DNA of 64,000 bases, taken from NCBI GenBank assembly GCA_003480725.1, contig QUJQ01000001.1, positions 186,001-250,000 on the forward strand, written 5' to 3'. Source of the DNA: Clostridiaceae bacterium AM27-36LB (GTDB lineage Bacteria; Bacillota; Clostridia; Lachnospirales; Lachnospiraceae). Under the pieces are notes generated by a model that did no database searches, had not been told where the DNA came from, and saw nothing but the letters and a program-made list of their open reading frames with translations. Positions 26,302 to 34,082 of the stretch are shown in pieces (positions within the stretch are counted from its first letter, which is position 1; every line of letters starts with the position of its first letter). Position numbers and translations under genes: made by a program.

Positions 26302-27273
26302 TTATCCTATCGTCTTTTCCAGAACTCTGGTAAAGTTCTCTCTTGCGATCAGTTCTTTTTCGCGTTTGGTCAGTCCCAGTTTATCAAAGCACTGGAACAG
26401 CTTATATATTTCGGAACAGTCTTTCATGCCTGCTACACTCAATTCAGGATCATCTGTCATAGTTCCTACAACATCGGGAGTGCAGAATTCAAAGAAATCA
26501 AATCCACAGCCCACATGTTCAATTCCCATGATGTTGATCATATGATCAGCATGTTTTGCAAGCTGCTCGACGGTCTGCTTTGCTTTCGTGGCATGGACGA
26601 ATGGAGTGAAGGAGTTCAAGCCTACCACACCGTCCAGATCCCGGATTGCACGGAGCTGCTCATCGGTCAGATTACGCGGAACATCGCAGAGTGCGCGGCA
26701 GTTGGAGTGAGAGGCAATGATCGGGGCTGTTGCAATATCCACAATATCCCAGAAGCCATCTTCATTCAGATGAGAAGTATCTACAAGCATGCCAAGCTGC
26801 TGCATTCTCTTTACAACGTTTTTTCCGGCTTCTGTCAGACCATCTGTAAGACCGGTAGCAGCACCTGCACCCAGCAGATTTTTCTCGTTCCAGGTCAACA
26901 TGCCATGGCGGCATCCAAAATTGTAATATTCGTCAACCTTAGAGACATCATCGCCAATAGCAGCCATACCTTCGATGCCGATCCAGATGTAAAATTTACC
27001 GGCATTTCTTGCCTGTTTCATCTCAGCGACGGTATGTACGATCTGTACCTCATCACATTCGGCAGTTTCGTCAAGAATGGCCTGCTTGATCTGTGCGGTT
27101 CGGACGGCATAGTCCTGAATATCAGGTCGCTCAACCCAGATGACGAAGATGCTGCCTTCCACCTGACCGGCACGAAGCCGGTCCAGATGGTGATTCTTTA
27201 ATACATTCTTTTCTCCATGTTCTCTTTTGACCGTTACGTCGGTCCAGATATCAGAGTGTGCGTCAAAATACAT
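26302..27273 (-). CDS. Membrane dipeptidase, peptidase M19 family
   Basis: Zinc dipeptidase-like enzyme, 323 residues: MYFDAHSDIWTDV holds the HxD motif, with DTSHLNEDGFWDI, ASHSNCRAL and GSDFDG-like VGCGFDFFEF further on, in family order. I chose the ATG at 27273 because AGAGGAAG lies 6 nt upstream. Its substrate is probably a dipeptide. It follows a DUF819 transporter-like gene on the same strand, suggesting uptake and cleavage of a peptide-like compound (inference). It intrudes, with its neighbour, between two usually linked plus-strand genes. Confidence 0.88.
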   Translation of the reverse strand: MYFDAHSDIWTDVTVKREHGEKNVLKNHHLDRLRAGQVEGSIFVIWVERPDIQDYAVRTAQIKQAILDETAECDEVQIVHTVAEMKQARNAGKFYIWIGIEGMAAIGDDVSKVDEYYNFGCRHGMLTWNEKNLLGAGAATGLTDGLTEAGKNVVKRMQQLGMLVDTSHLNEDGFWDIVDIATAPIIASHSNCRALCDVPRNLTDEQLRAIRDLDGVVGLNSFTPFVHATKAKQTVEQLAKHADHMINIMGIEHVGCGFDFFEFCTPDVVGTMTDDPELSVAGMKDCSEIYKLFQCFDKLGLTKREKELIARENFTRVLEKTIG

Positions 27274-27326
27274 GAATAACTTCCTCTTTTCCTTAGTATG
27301 CAATACTTAATCATGTAATCTGGTGA

Positions 27327-28565
27327 TTACGCGCCGAGGAGACCTCCAACCACAACACCAAGGTATGTACCGATGACATAACCAAAAGTACCGATCAGCA
27401 TAACCGGTCCGACCAGCTTGGTCCATCCCTGGGAGATTGCCATTCCTGCTGCGGTTGTTGGTCCACCGATATTCGCATTGGAAGCAAGAATGATATCTTC
27501 CAGATCAAAGTGAAGCAGTTTACCAAATACAAAGCAGAACAGCATATTGGTCAGCACCATGATTCCGGTGAAGACTAACAGCAGCGGAGTCTCGGTAATG
27601 ATCTTGACAATAGAAGCCGGAACACCGATAACAAACAGGAACAGATAGATAAAATAAGTACCGATCTCCTGAGAACCGGACAGATTTTCCACCTGTTTTT
27701 CACCAACAGTAGCAGCAAACATGGCGATGGTGGTGATCCATACATACTGGCTTCCGAAGAACGTATTGAGAATCGACAGCAGAGTATTGGTGGTCGGGAT
27801 CACTGCACTGATGCCAGATGCGATCAGTTTTGCAAGGAATACAACAACAACACAGTAAGCTACGTTCATAGCGATATCTTTCAGAGAAATCTCTTTTCTG
27901 TTCCAGTATGCAGCAGCCTGTGTCTGTGCATCCTTCAGATCAGATACTTTCACTGCATCAATGTGTGGATGAGCATAATGTTTCTGGAAGAACTTCATGC
28001 CTGCAATGAAGATCAGGGCGAAGAAGTAAAGCGCCATCAACAGGTTATCAGCAACTGTAGCAGCTGCTTTGATCTCCCCTACATTAAATTCTGTTGCCAG
28101 AGCTGCAAAGTTCACGCCGCCTCCGATATAGGAACCGGTCATGATTGCTGCCACACCTGCAAGTCCTGGAATAAAGTTGTGAAGCAGGGCATATGCAAGA
28201 AATGCACCGGCAACAGTTCCGGCAGAACCGATACAGAAGATGATCATGATCCGTCCGGTCTCTTTCCAGATCTTCTTCATGTTGCACTGAAGCATCAGCA
28301 GCGGAATACCCATGGGAACTGCGAATCCCCAGATAATGTCATCATACAGGGTACAGGCGGTCGGAATAATGGACAGGTTGGAAAGTACCAGAGCAAATAA
28401 CAGGGCGATAATCGCGCCTGAGATTTTGGAGGCCCACATGTATTTCTGTTCCAGATAAATGGATATGGCAACAGCTACACACATGACCATCAGAAGCGAC
28501 CAGGTATCATCTGGCGCAACCAGTGTTTCGCGTCCTACAAGGGACATAAACAGTGAATTTAACAT
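27327..28565 (-). CDS. DUF819 family membrane protein (YjcL-like)
   Basis: A 412-residue polytopic membrane protein of DUF819, about 12 helices. Glycine-rich motifs ASNANIGGPTTAAGMAI and MTGSYIGGGVNFAAL recur in the two halves, as in transporters with inverted repeats. A transport role is inferred. The ATG is preceded by AAAGGAG. Its leader contains a terminator-like hairpin directly before the RBS, so expression is probably attenuated. The dipeptidase gene lies downstream on the same strand. Confidence 0.85.
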   Translation of the reverse strand: MLNSLFMSLVGRETLVAPDDTWSLLMVMCVAVAISIYLEQKYMWASKISGAIIALLFALVLSNLSIIPTACTLYDDIIWGFAVPMGIPLLMLQCNMKKIWKETGRIMIIFCIGSAGTVAGAFLAYALLHNFIPGLAGVAAIMTGSYIGGGVNFAALATEFNVGEIKAAATVADNLLMALYFFALIFIAGMKFFQKHYAHPHIDAVKVSDLKDAQTQAAAYWNRKEISLKDIAMNVAYCVVVVFLAKLIASGISAVIPTTNTLLSILNTFFGSQYVWITTIAMFAATVGEKQVENLSGSQEIGTYFIYLFLFVIGVPASIVKIITETPLLLVFTGIMVLTNMLFCFVFGKLLHFDLEDIILASNANIGGPTTAAGMAISQGWTKLVGPVMLIGTFGYVIGTYLGVVVGGLLGA

Positions 28566-28583
28566 AATAAACTCCTTTCTTGC

Positions 28584-28625
28584 AAAAAAAACGAGGTAAG
28601 TCCTTGTATCAAGAACTTCCTCGTT
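28584..28625 (-). terminator. Attenuator-like hairpin in the DUF819 leader
   Basis: On the minus strand AACGAGG...CCTCGTT with an inner AAGT/ACTT and CTTG/CAAG extension, then eight T, ending about 10 nt before the RBS. As it lies after the promoter and before the first gene, it should control read-through. Confidence 0.75.
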
Positions 28626-28660
28626 CAGATCGCAACCACAATGTATTGTTTCTGATATAA

Positions 28661-28688
28661 ATTATATCGTTTTTTTGCCAAAATGCAA
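28661..28688 (-). promoter_or_regulatory. Promoter of the DUF819-dipeptidase operon
   Basis: On the minus strand TTGCAT, 16-nt spacer, TATAAT. The predicted start is about 28653, giving a leader of about 88 nt. Confidence 0.75.
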
Positions 28689-28766
28689 TGCTTTTTATAA
28701 AATTTGTTAAAAAAGTATAAAAATTCAAATAAATAAAAATAAAACAGAATATATGTTCGAATATGG

Positions 28767-28795
28767 TTGATTATAGAAATGCAATCGTGTATGAT
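28767..28795 (+). promoter_or_regulatory. recG promoter
   Basis: TTGATT (28767-28772), 17-nt spacer, TATGAT (28790-28795), 30 nt before the recG ATG. Confidence 0.7.
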
Positions 28796-28824
28796 ATAAA
28801 ATAAGAAAAAACAGGAGGCATAAG

Positions 28825-30882
28825 ATGAATCTGCAATCATCCATCACAGAATTAAAAGGAATCGGAGAGAAGACTTCGCTGCCTTTTGCGAAGGTTGGCA
28901 TACATACAGTATTGGATCTGCTGGAATACTATCCAAGAGATTATGAGATTTATGAAGAGCCGGTGGAACTTACAGAGATCGAGAGCGGGAAAAAATATGC
29001 AGTTCATGGATTTGTGGAGTCTGTCTCTGAGGTGAAGCGCTTTGGAAAATATCAGATTTTCAGTGCCAGACTTCGAGTGGGAGAACAGGTGATTCAGGCT
29101 ACCTGGTTTAATGTACCGTTTTTACGAAGAGTGTTTCAGCGTGGAAGTCAGTATATTTTTCGCGGGATTATTGCGGAAAAGAATGGACAGTACCGGATGG
29201 AACAGCCGGAACATTTTACACTGGCAGACTATGACAAATTACTCTATGTGATGCAGCCAAGATATCCACTGACTACGGGCCTGACGGAAAAAATGGTGGT
29301 GAAGTCGGTTCATCAGGTCATTGATGGAGGACAGGTTTATGTGCCGGAATATCTGCCGGAAGACATGCGAAGAGAATATGATCTGGAGTCTGAGTGGGAT
29401 GCCGTACGGCAGGTGCATTTTCCAGCCAATGAGCAGGTGATGAGACAGGCGAGAAAGAGGATCGTGTTTGATGAGTTCCTTCTGTTTATATTGGGAATCC
29501 GTCGGATGAAAGAACAGCAGGAAGAACTGGTCAACGAGATGCCTATGGTGGAAGTCAGCGAGACAGCCCGGCTGATCGAGGCTCTTCCTTATGAACTGAC
29601 GAATGCACAGATGAGAGTCTGGCGGGAAATTGTATCGGATATGACCGGAACAAAGGTTATGAGCCGTCTGGTGCAGGGAGATGTGGGCTCCGGCAAGACG
29701 ATTCTTGCAGTACTGGCATTGATCATGGCAGGCTGCAATGGATATCAGGGAGCTTTGATGGTGCCCACAGAAGTGCTGGCAAAGCAGCATTACCAGTCGG
29801 TGAAGGAATTGCTGGAGACCCATCACATCCCACTTCGTCCCATTTTGCTGACAGGTTCCATGACGGCGAAGGAAAAGCGGCTGGCAAGAGAAGAGGTCGA
29901 GAGCGGCAAAACGCAGATCGTTATCGGAACCCATGCTTTGATCCAGGAAAAAGTGATCTATCGGAATCTGGGACTGGTGGTGACAGATGAGCAGCACCGT
30001 TTTGGTGTGAAGCAGCGGGAAATGCTGGCAGAGAAAGGGCGGATGCCTCATGTACTGGTTATGAGTGCCACGCCGATCCCGCGGACATTGGCCATCATTA
30101 TTTATGGAGATCTGGATATTTCTGTAGTGGATGAGATGCCGGCGCACAGACTTCCTATCAAGAACTGTGTAGTGGATGAATCTTATCGCCCCAATGCGTA
30201 TCGTTTCATGAAAAAAGAAGTGGAAGCAGGTCATCAGGTCTATATTATCTGCCCGATGGTAGAGGAAAATGAAGAACTGGAGTTGGAAAATGTCACAGAC
30301 TATACCGAAAAGCTGAAAGGGATCCTGCCGGAATTTCAGATCAGCTGTCTTCATGGAAAGATGAAGCCAAAAGAAAAAAATGAGATTATGGAAGCATTTG
30401 CGGATGGACAGATCCAGATTCTGGTATCCACTACGGTGATCGAGGTTGGTATCAATGTGCCTAATGCCACAGTTATGATGGTGGAAAATGCAGAACGCTT
30501 TGGTCTGGCGCAGCTTCATCAGCTCCGTGGCCGGGTAGGAAGAGGGAGAGATCAGTCTTACTGCATCTTTATGAGCGGCAGCAAAGGAAAAGAGACCAAG
30601 AAACGCCTGGAAGTTCTGAATCAGTCCAATGACGGCTTTTATATTGCCAGTGAAGATCTGAAGCTGCGCGGACCTGGTGATCTGTTTGGGATCCGCCAGA
30701 GTGGTGTGCTGGAGTTCCGTATGGGAGATGTATTCCAGGATTCCCGTGTGCTGGAGCAGGCAAGCGAAGCAGCAGGACGGATTCTGGAGGAAGACGCAGA
30801 ACTTGCACTTCCAAAACATGAAAAATTAAAAGAACGTCTGGAAACAGCCATGTCCAAAGGTGGGGAGAACTTAAGTCTGTAA
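28825..30882 (+). CDS. recG: ATP-dependent DNA helicase RecG
   Basis: Replication-fork remodelling helicase, 685 residues. The N-terminal wedge/OB domain covers about 1-150, then SF2 helicase motifs: Walker A QGDVGSGKTILA, DEQHRFG (DExH), motif III VMSATPIPRT, and motifs V-VI VSTTVIEVGINVPNA and QLHQLRGRVGRG. RBS CAGGAGGC. In many Firmicutes recG follows the asp23-fakA pair; here two minus-strand genes intervene. Confidence 0.96.
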   Translation: MNLQSSITELKGIGEKTSLPFAKVGIHTVLDLLEYYPRDYEIYEEPVELTEIESGKKYAVHGFVESVSEVKRFGKYQIFSARLRVGEQVIQATWFNVPFLRRVFQRGSQYIFRGIIAEKNGQYRMEQPEHFTLADYDKLLYVMQPRYPLTTGLTEKMVVKSVHQVIDGGQVYVPEYLPEDMRREYDLESEWDAVRQVHFPANEQVMRQARKRIVFDEFLLFILGIRRMKEQQEELVNEMPMVEVSETARLIEALPYELTNAQMRVWREIVSDMTGTKVMSRLVQGDVGSGKTILAVLALIMAGCNGYQGALMVPTEVLAKQHYQSVKELLETHHIPLRPILLTGSMTAKEKRLAREEVESGKTQIVIGTHALIQEKVIYRNLGLVVTDEQHRFGVKQREMLAEKGRMPHVLVMSATPIPRTLAIIIYGDLDISVVDEMPAHRLPIKNCVVDESYRPNAYRFMKKEVEAGHQVYIICPMVEENEELELENVTDYTEKLKGILPEFQISCLHGKMKPKEKNEIMEAFADGQIQILVSTTVIEVGINVPNATVMMVENAERFGLAQLHQLRGRVGRGRDQSYCIFMSGSKGKETKKRLEVLNQSNDGFYIASEDLKLRGPGDLFGIRQSGVLEFRMGDVFQDSRVLEQASEAAGRILEEDAELALPKHEKLKERLETAMSKGGENLSL

Positions 30883-30960
30883 TGACAAAATCTGACAGTG
30901 TATGATCTGCCGGTCTGCATATACTAAGGTCGTAACAAACAACCAATGGAGGGCTTTATT

Positions 30961-31164
30961 ATGGCAGGTTCTACAAACAAAGCAGCAGTACCGGAGGCAA
31001 AGGGAGCACTGGATCGTTTTAAATACGAGGTTGCGAGCGAGATCGGTGTACCGCTGAGCGACGGTTATAATGGAGACCTTACGTCCAGACAGAATGGATC
31101 TGTGGGCGGTTATATGGTCAAAAAGATGATCGAGGCGCAGGAGCGCAAGATGGCAGGAAAATAG
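30961..31164 (+). CDS. Alpha/beta-type small acid-soluble spore protein
   Basis: DNA-coating spore protein, 67 residues. It has the two family signatures: the first helix with KYEVASEIGV, cut by GPR protease in related proteins (here EVASEI), and the second GSVGGYMVKKMIEAQE. RBS GGAGGG. It proves the host is a spore former. I could not identify a convincing forespore (sigma-G) promoter; the upstream TGTATG...CATATACTA stretch fits only poorly. Confidence 0.95.
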   Translation: MAGSTNKAAVPEAKGALDRFKYEVASEIGVPLSDGYNGDLTSRQNGSVGGYMVKKMIEAQERKMAGK

Positions 31165-31209
31165 AATATGAGCGAGATCTTAGCAATTAAGATACTCCTG
31201 TGATAAAGC

Positions 31210-31249
31210 GGGTGAAAAGTCTGGGAACAGGCTTTTCACCCTTGCTTTT
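31210..31249 (+). terminator. Terminator after the SASP gene
   Basis: Stem GGGTGAAAAG / CTTTTCACCC, then TTGCTTTT. Confidence 0.85.
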
Positions 31250-31286
31250 GGTAAAGATCAAGAAAATCAGCTTCTGTATTTTTCCA

Positions 31287-31314
31287 TTGACATTTCTCTG
31301 ATACTTGTTATAAT
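31287..31314 (+). promoter_or_regulatory. Promoter of the metal-transporter operon
   Basis: TTGACA (31287-31292), 16-nt spacer, TATAAT (31309-31314). Confidence 0.85.
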
Positions 31315-31332
31315 AGCATTTGTTCTGAAAAA

Positions 31333-31364
31333 TGCAAATGATTTGCAAATGCATTGTATTTGCA
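31333..31364 (+). promoter_or_regulatory. Fur-family type operator (7-1-7 palindrome plus extra half-site)
   Basis: TGCAAAT-G-ATTTGCA (31333-31347) is a perfect 7-1-7 inverted repeat, the geometry of Fur/Zur/PerR boxes. A second TGCAAAT starts at 31344 and another ATTTGCA ends at 31364. It lies just after the predicted transcription start, ideal for repression. The Fur-family gene 1 kb downstream is the likely binder (autoregulation, inferred). Confidence 0.75.
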
Positions 31365-31404
31365 ATCTTAAGCGATATGACGGGAAATGAGAGGAGACAG
31401 ATAT

Positions 31405-32256
31405 ATGTTGATGGAAGTGATCAAAGACACAGCATTGGACAGTATAAAGCTGCTGCCATTTTTGTATATTACGTATTTACTGATCGAGCTGATCGAACAC
31501 AAGGTCGGGGAGGCAGGCAGAGCAAGGATCGGTGCAGCAAAAAAATCGGGTCCAATCTGGGGAGCATTGTTTGGAATCATCCCTCAGTGCGGATTTTCAG
31601 CGGCGGCTTCCAGCTTGTATGCAGGAAGGATCATTACCATTGGTACGTTGATGGCAGTGTATCTTTCTACATCAGATGAGATGCTTCCGATCCTGATCTC
31701 ATCCTCTGTGGGGATTACGCGGATCCTGCATCTGCTTCTGGTAAAGGCGGGAATTGCCATGGTCTCGGGTATAGCCATTGATCTGGTGATCCGGGACTGC
31801 AGAAAGACTGCAGAAGAGAAACATCATCATCATAATCATGAAGGGGAGCAGGGGTGTGAGGAACGTCTTGCACTGGCTGCTCTTCGTCACACGATGGAAG
31901 TATTTATCTATATTGCAGGTATTTCATTTTTGCTGAATCTGGGAATCGCAGCTATCGGGGAAGAAACACTGGCAGGATTTTTCACTTCTATCCCGGTGTT
32001 GGGAGAATTTCTGGCAGCGTTGGTGGGGTTGATCCCGAACTGTGCATCTTCTGTAGTGATCACGGAGCTTTATCTGTCAGATGTGATCGGAGCCGGAGCT
32101 ATGATGTCAGGTCTTCTGGTCAATGCGGGAGTCGGGATCCTGGTTCTGCTCCGGATCGATCATGACCGGAAGGAGACGGCGAAGATCGTAGCGGCACTGT
32201 ATGCCCTGGGCGTGTCCTGGGGGCTTGTCATCCATGTGCTGGGAGTGGTATTCTAA
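31405..32256 (+). CDS. Putative manganese / heavy-metal transporter (ArsP_2-like)
   Basis: A 283-residue membrane protein, about eight to ten helices, resembling the ArsP_2 putative metal exporters. The helices contain GIIPQCGFSAAASSLYAG and GLIPNCASSVVITELYL, a repeated P-x-C motif in the two halves that could bind metal. Between halves lies a cytosolic loop rich in histidine (HHHHNHEGEQGCEE). The ATG at 31405 has GAGGAGA upstream. It is controlled by a Fur-type operator and followed by a Fur-family regulator; manganese, zinc or iron export are all possible. Confidence 0.82.
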   Translation: MLMEVIKDTALDSIKLLPFLYITYLLIELIEHKVGEAGRARIGAAKKSGPIWGALFGIIPQCGFSAAASSLYAGRIITIGTLMAVYLSTSDEMLPILISSSVGITRILHLLLVKAGIAMVSGIAIDLVIRDCRKTAEEKHHHHNHEGEQGCEERLALAALRHTMEVFIYIAGISFLLNLGIAAIGEETLAGFFTSIPVLGEFLAALVGLIPNCASSVVITELYLSDVIGAGAMMSGLLVNAGVGILVLLRIDHDRKETAKIVAALYALGVSWGLVIHVLGVVF

Positions 32257-32284
32257 TAGGGGTGTCTGAGAGAGGAAGAGACGT

Positions 32285-32704
32285 ATGGCAGGAGAAAATC
32301 ATTATGCGACGGCAAGCCGCAGAAAAATACTGGAGATCTTAAAGGAAAGCAAGGATAAGACCGTTACAGCTGCTCAGATCGGGGAGCAGCTTCGCCAGAT
32401 GGACAGTGAAGTTAACATTACCACCATCTACCGGTATCTGGATCGGCTGGAGAAGGACGGAACGGTGATCCGTTATGTATCCGGGCAAGGTTCCCAGGCT
32501 GCTTATCAGTATGTGGAGCAGGGCAAAGGCTGTTGCGACCATCTGCACCTTCAATGTGTAAAATGTGGTCGGATCTATCATCTGGACTGCGCCTTTATGA
32601 AAGAAATCTCAGAACATATTGAGAAAGACCATGGTTTTGAATTACAGTGCCGGAACTCTGTGTTATATGGAATCTGTAAAGACTGCAAGACCATGAAGGC
32701 ATGA
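32285..32704 (+). CDS. Fur-family metal-responsive repressor
   Basis: A 139-residue Fur/Zur-like regulator: winged-helix domain with VNITTIYRYLDRLEKDGTV, then a metal-sensing dimerization domain with HLHLQCVKCGRIYHLDC and a second CxxC (CKDC), giving the structural zinc site. The C-x2-C pairs, H-x-H and the downstream His/Glu positions are present. Located 28 nt after the metal transporter; it probably represses that operon through the 7-1-7 palindrome at 31333. The sensed metal (Zn, Mn or Fe) cannot be assigned from sequence. Confidence 0.9.
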   Translation: MAGENHYATASRRKILEILKESKDKTVTAAQIGEQLRQMDSEVNITTIYRYLDRLEKDGTVIRYVSGQGSQAAYQYVEQGKGCCDHLHLQCVKCGRIYHLDCAFMKEISEHIEKDHGFELQCRNSVLYGICKDCKTMKA

Positions 32705-32717
32705 GGAGAGTGACTAG

Positions 32718-33335
32718 ATGGCAATGGATATTTATCTGATCCGTCATGGAGAGACGGACTGGAATAAAATGAAACGGCTGCAGGGAGTGACAGATATTCC
32801 GCTGAATGCCTGCGGGATCGAACTGGCAGAAAAGACAGCAGAGGGGCTTAAAGATGTGCCCTTTGACCGGATCTATACAAGCCCTCTGATCCGTGCAAAG
32901 AAGACGGCAGAGATCATTCGCGGAGATCGGCCTGTTGAGCTGGTGGTGACGGATGGATTGAAAGAGATCAGCTTTGGAGAATATGAAGGATTGTGTCATG
33001 AGCCGGAGCATTATACGATCCCAAAGCCTGGATTTCGAAAATTTTTTGAAGATCCGGAGCATTTCGAGACTCCGCCGGGAGGAGAGAGTCTGGCGCATCT
33101 GATCAAACGGACATCCTCTTTTGTGAAAAGTGTGATCAATGATCCGGAAAATGACGGAAAGACATTTTTGATGGCATCTCATGGAGCAGCGATCCGGGGA
33201 ATTATGTCAGGACTCCTTAACTTGCCGATTGCACAGTTCTGGAGTGGTACAGTACATAAAAACTGTGGTGTGACCTGCCTTCATGTGGAGAACGGACAAG
33301 TTACGATCACCTTTGAAAATCGGATTTATTACTAA
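32718..33335 (+). CDS. Histidine phosphatase family protein
   Basis: Phosphoglycerate-mutase-like phosphatase, 205 residues. The catalytic RHG motif is YLIRHGETDWN (about residues 6-16), the second Arg in SPLIRAKKTAE, the acid Glu in GEYEGL, and the second His in LMASHGAAIRG. Related enzymes include CobC-type alpha-ribazole phosphatases, but there is nothing to specify that here. RBS GGAGAG. It follows the Fur-family gene by 13 nt, so it may share its transcript. Confidence 0.88.
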   Translation: MAMDIYLIRHGETDWNKMKRLQGVTDIPLNACGIELAEKTAEGLKDVPFDRIYTSPLIRAKKTAEIIRGDRPVELVVTDGLKEISFGEYEGLCHEPEHYTIPKPGFRKFFEDPEHFETPPGGESLAHLIKRTSSFVKSVINDPENDGKTFLMASHGAAIRGIMSGLLNLPIAQFWSGTVHKNCGVTCLHVENGQVTITFENRIYY

Positions 33336-33348
33336 ATAGATAGAAAAA

Positions 33349-33402
33349 ATAACTGGACTGGTCGAAAAGTATAAAACTGGATATTTAATTGTAACCAGTT
33401 AT
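33349..33402 (+). promoter_or_regulatory. Candidate aptamer stem in the ECF S-component leader
   Basis: A perfect 8-bp closing helix ATAACTGG (33349-33356) with CCAGTTAT (33395-33402) encloses about 38 nt. It is followed about 26 nt later by a terminator hairpin before the ECF gene. The layout suggests a riboswitch or other attenuator, but it fits none of the classes I know. A promoter-like TTTAAT-N17-TAATAT overlaps the 3' half of the stem, an alternative reading. Confidence 0.4.
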
Positions 33403-33428
33403 AGGCTAATATAGGTTCCAGCAAGCGG

Positions 33429-33464
33429 CGGAAGACAGGAAAATGCTTGTCTTCCGTTCTTTTA
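33429..33464 (+). terminator. Terminator hairpin before the ECF S component
   Basis: Perfect 9-bp stem CGGAAGACA / TGTCTTCCG, then TTCTTTT, ending about 8 nt before the RBS. The gap is too short to hold a promoter, so transcripts for the gene must pass through this hairpin. Confidence 0.8.
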
Positions 33465-33484
33465 TTACAAGGAGGTTCAGTATT

Positions 33485-34009
33485 ATGAGCACAAGAGAAG
33501 CATCTGCTGGAAAGAGTATCACCGTATCGGAGATCGCAATTACAGGAGTATGTATTGCACTGACATTTGTGGCAACCGGATTCATCAACATCCGTCTGCC
33601 GATCGCAGCCAATGGAGGACTGGTTCATCTGGGAAATGTGCCGTTGTTCCTTGCAGCTATCATTTTCGGAAAACGGACAGGAGCGCTGGCTGGTTCTTTT
33701 GGAATGGCATTGTTTGATCTGATGGGCGGCTGGGTATTATGGGCACCATTCACCTTTGTTATTGTTGGTCTTATGGGATTCACAGTAGGAGCTATCACAG
33801 AGAATCACAAGGGATTCAGATGGAATGCACTGGCGATTGCTGCTGCATGTGTGATCAAAATTGTAGGTTATTATATTGCAGAAGGATTTATCTATGGTAA
33901 CTGGGTTGCGCCGGTAACGTCCATTCCGGGTAACCTGGTACAGATCGGTGTGGCAGCAGTTCTGGTACTGCCGATTGCAGAGGTGGTCAGAAGAGCCATT
34001 CGCAGATAA
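33485..34009 (+). CDS. ECF transporter S component
   Basis: Substrate-binding membrane subunit of an energy-coupling-factor vitamin transporter, 174 residues with six helices. The family core reads GGLVHLGNVPLFLAAIIFGKRTG, then GSFGMALFDLMGGWVLWAPF, resembling the riboflavin/pyridoxine/hydroxymethylpyrimidine group. Substrate not assignable. It would rely on ATPase and EcfT subunits encoded elsewhere. RBS AAGGAGG supports the ATG at 33485. A terminator hairpin lies just upstream, consistent with regulation by a vitamin or related ligand. Confidence 0.88.
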   Translation: MSTREASAGKSITVSEIAITGVCIALTFVATGFINIRLPIAANGGLVHLGNVPLFLAAIIFGKRTGALAGSFGMALFDLMGGWVLWAPFTFVIVGLMGFTVGAITENHKGFRWNALAIAAACVIKIVGYYIAEGFIYGNWVAPVTSIPGNLVQIGVAAVLVLPIAEVVRRAIRR

Positions 34010-34082
34010 TAGGAGAGTATGGCACGGTGGGAGCAGATGGCTTCTGCCGTGTATGCAGTTACACGAAAATGGAGGATAACAT

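Noticed and set aside
26287..27201. A 304-codon plus-strand frame opposite the dipeptidase
   Set aside because: Antisense to a real gene and starting at the bidirectional terminator.
29239..30819. A 526-codon minus-strand frame opposite recG
   Set aside because: Shadow of recG with low-complexity Cys/His-rich translation; no RBS.
30885..30960. Sigma-G promoter before the SASP gene
   Set aside because: Candidate elements TGTATG and CATATACTA have wrong spacing and mismatches; not convincing.
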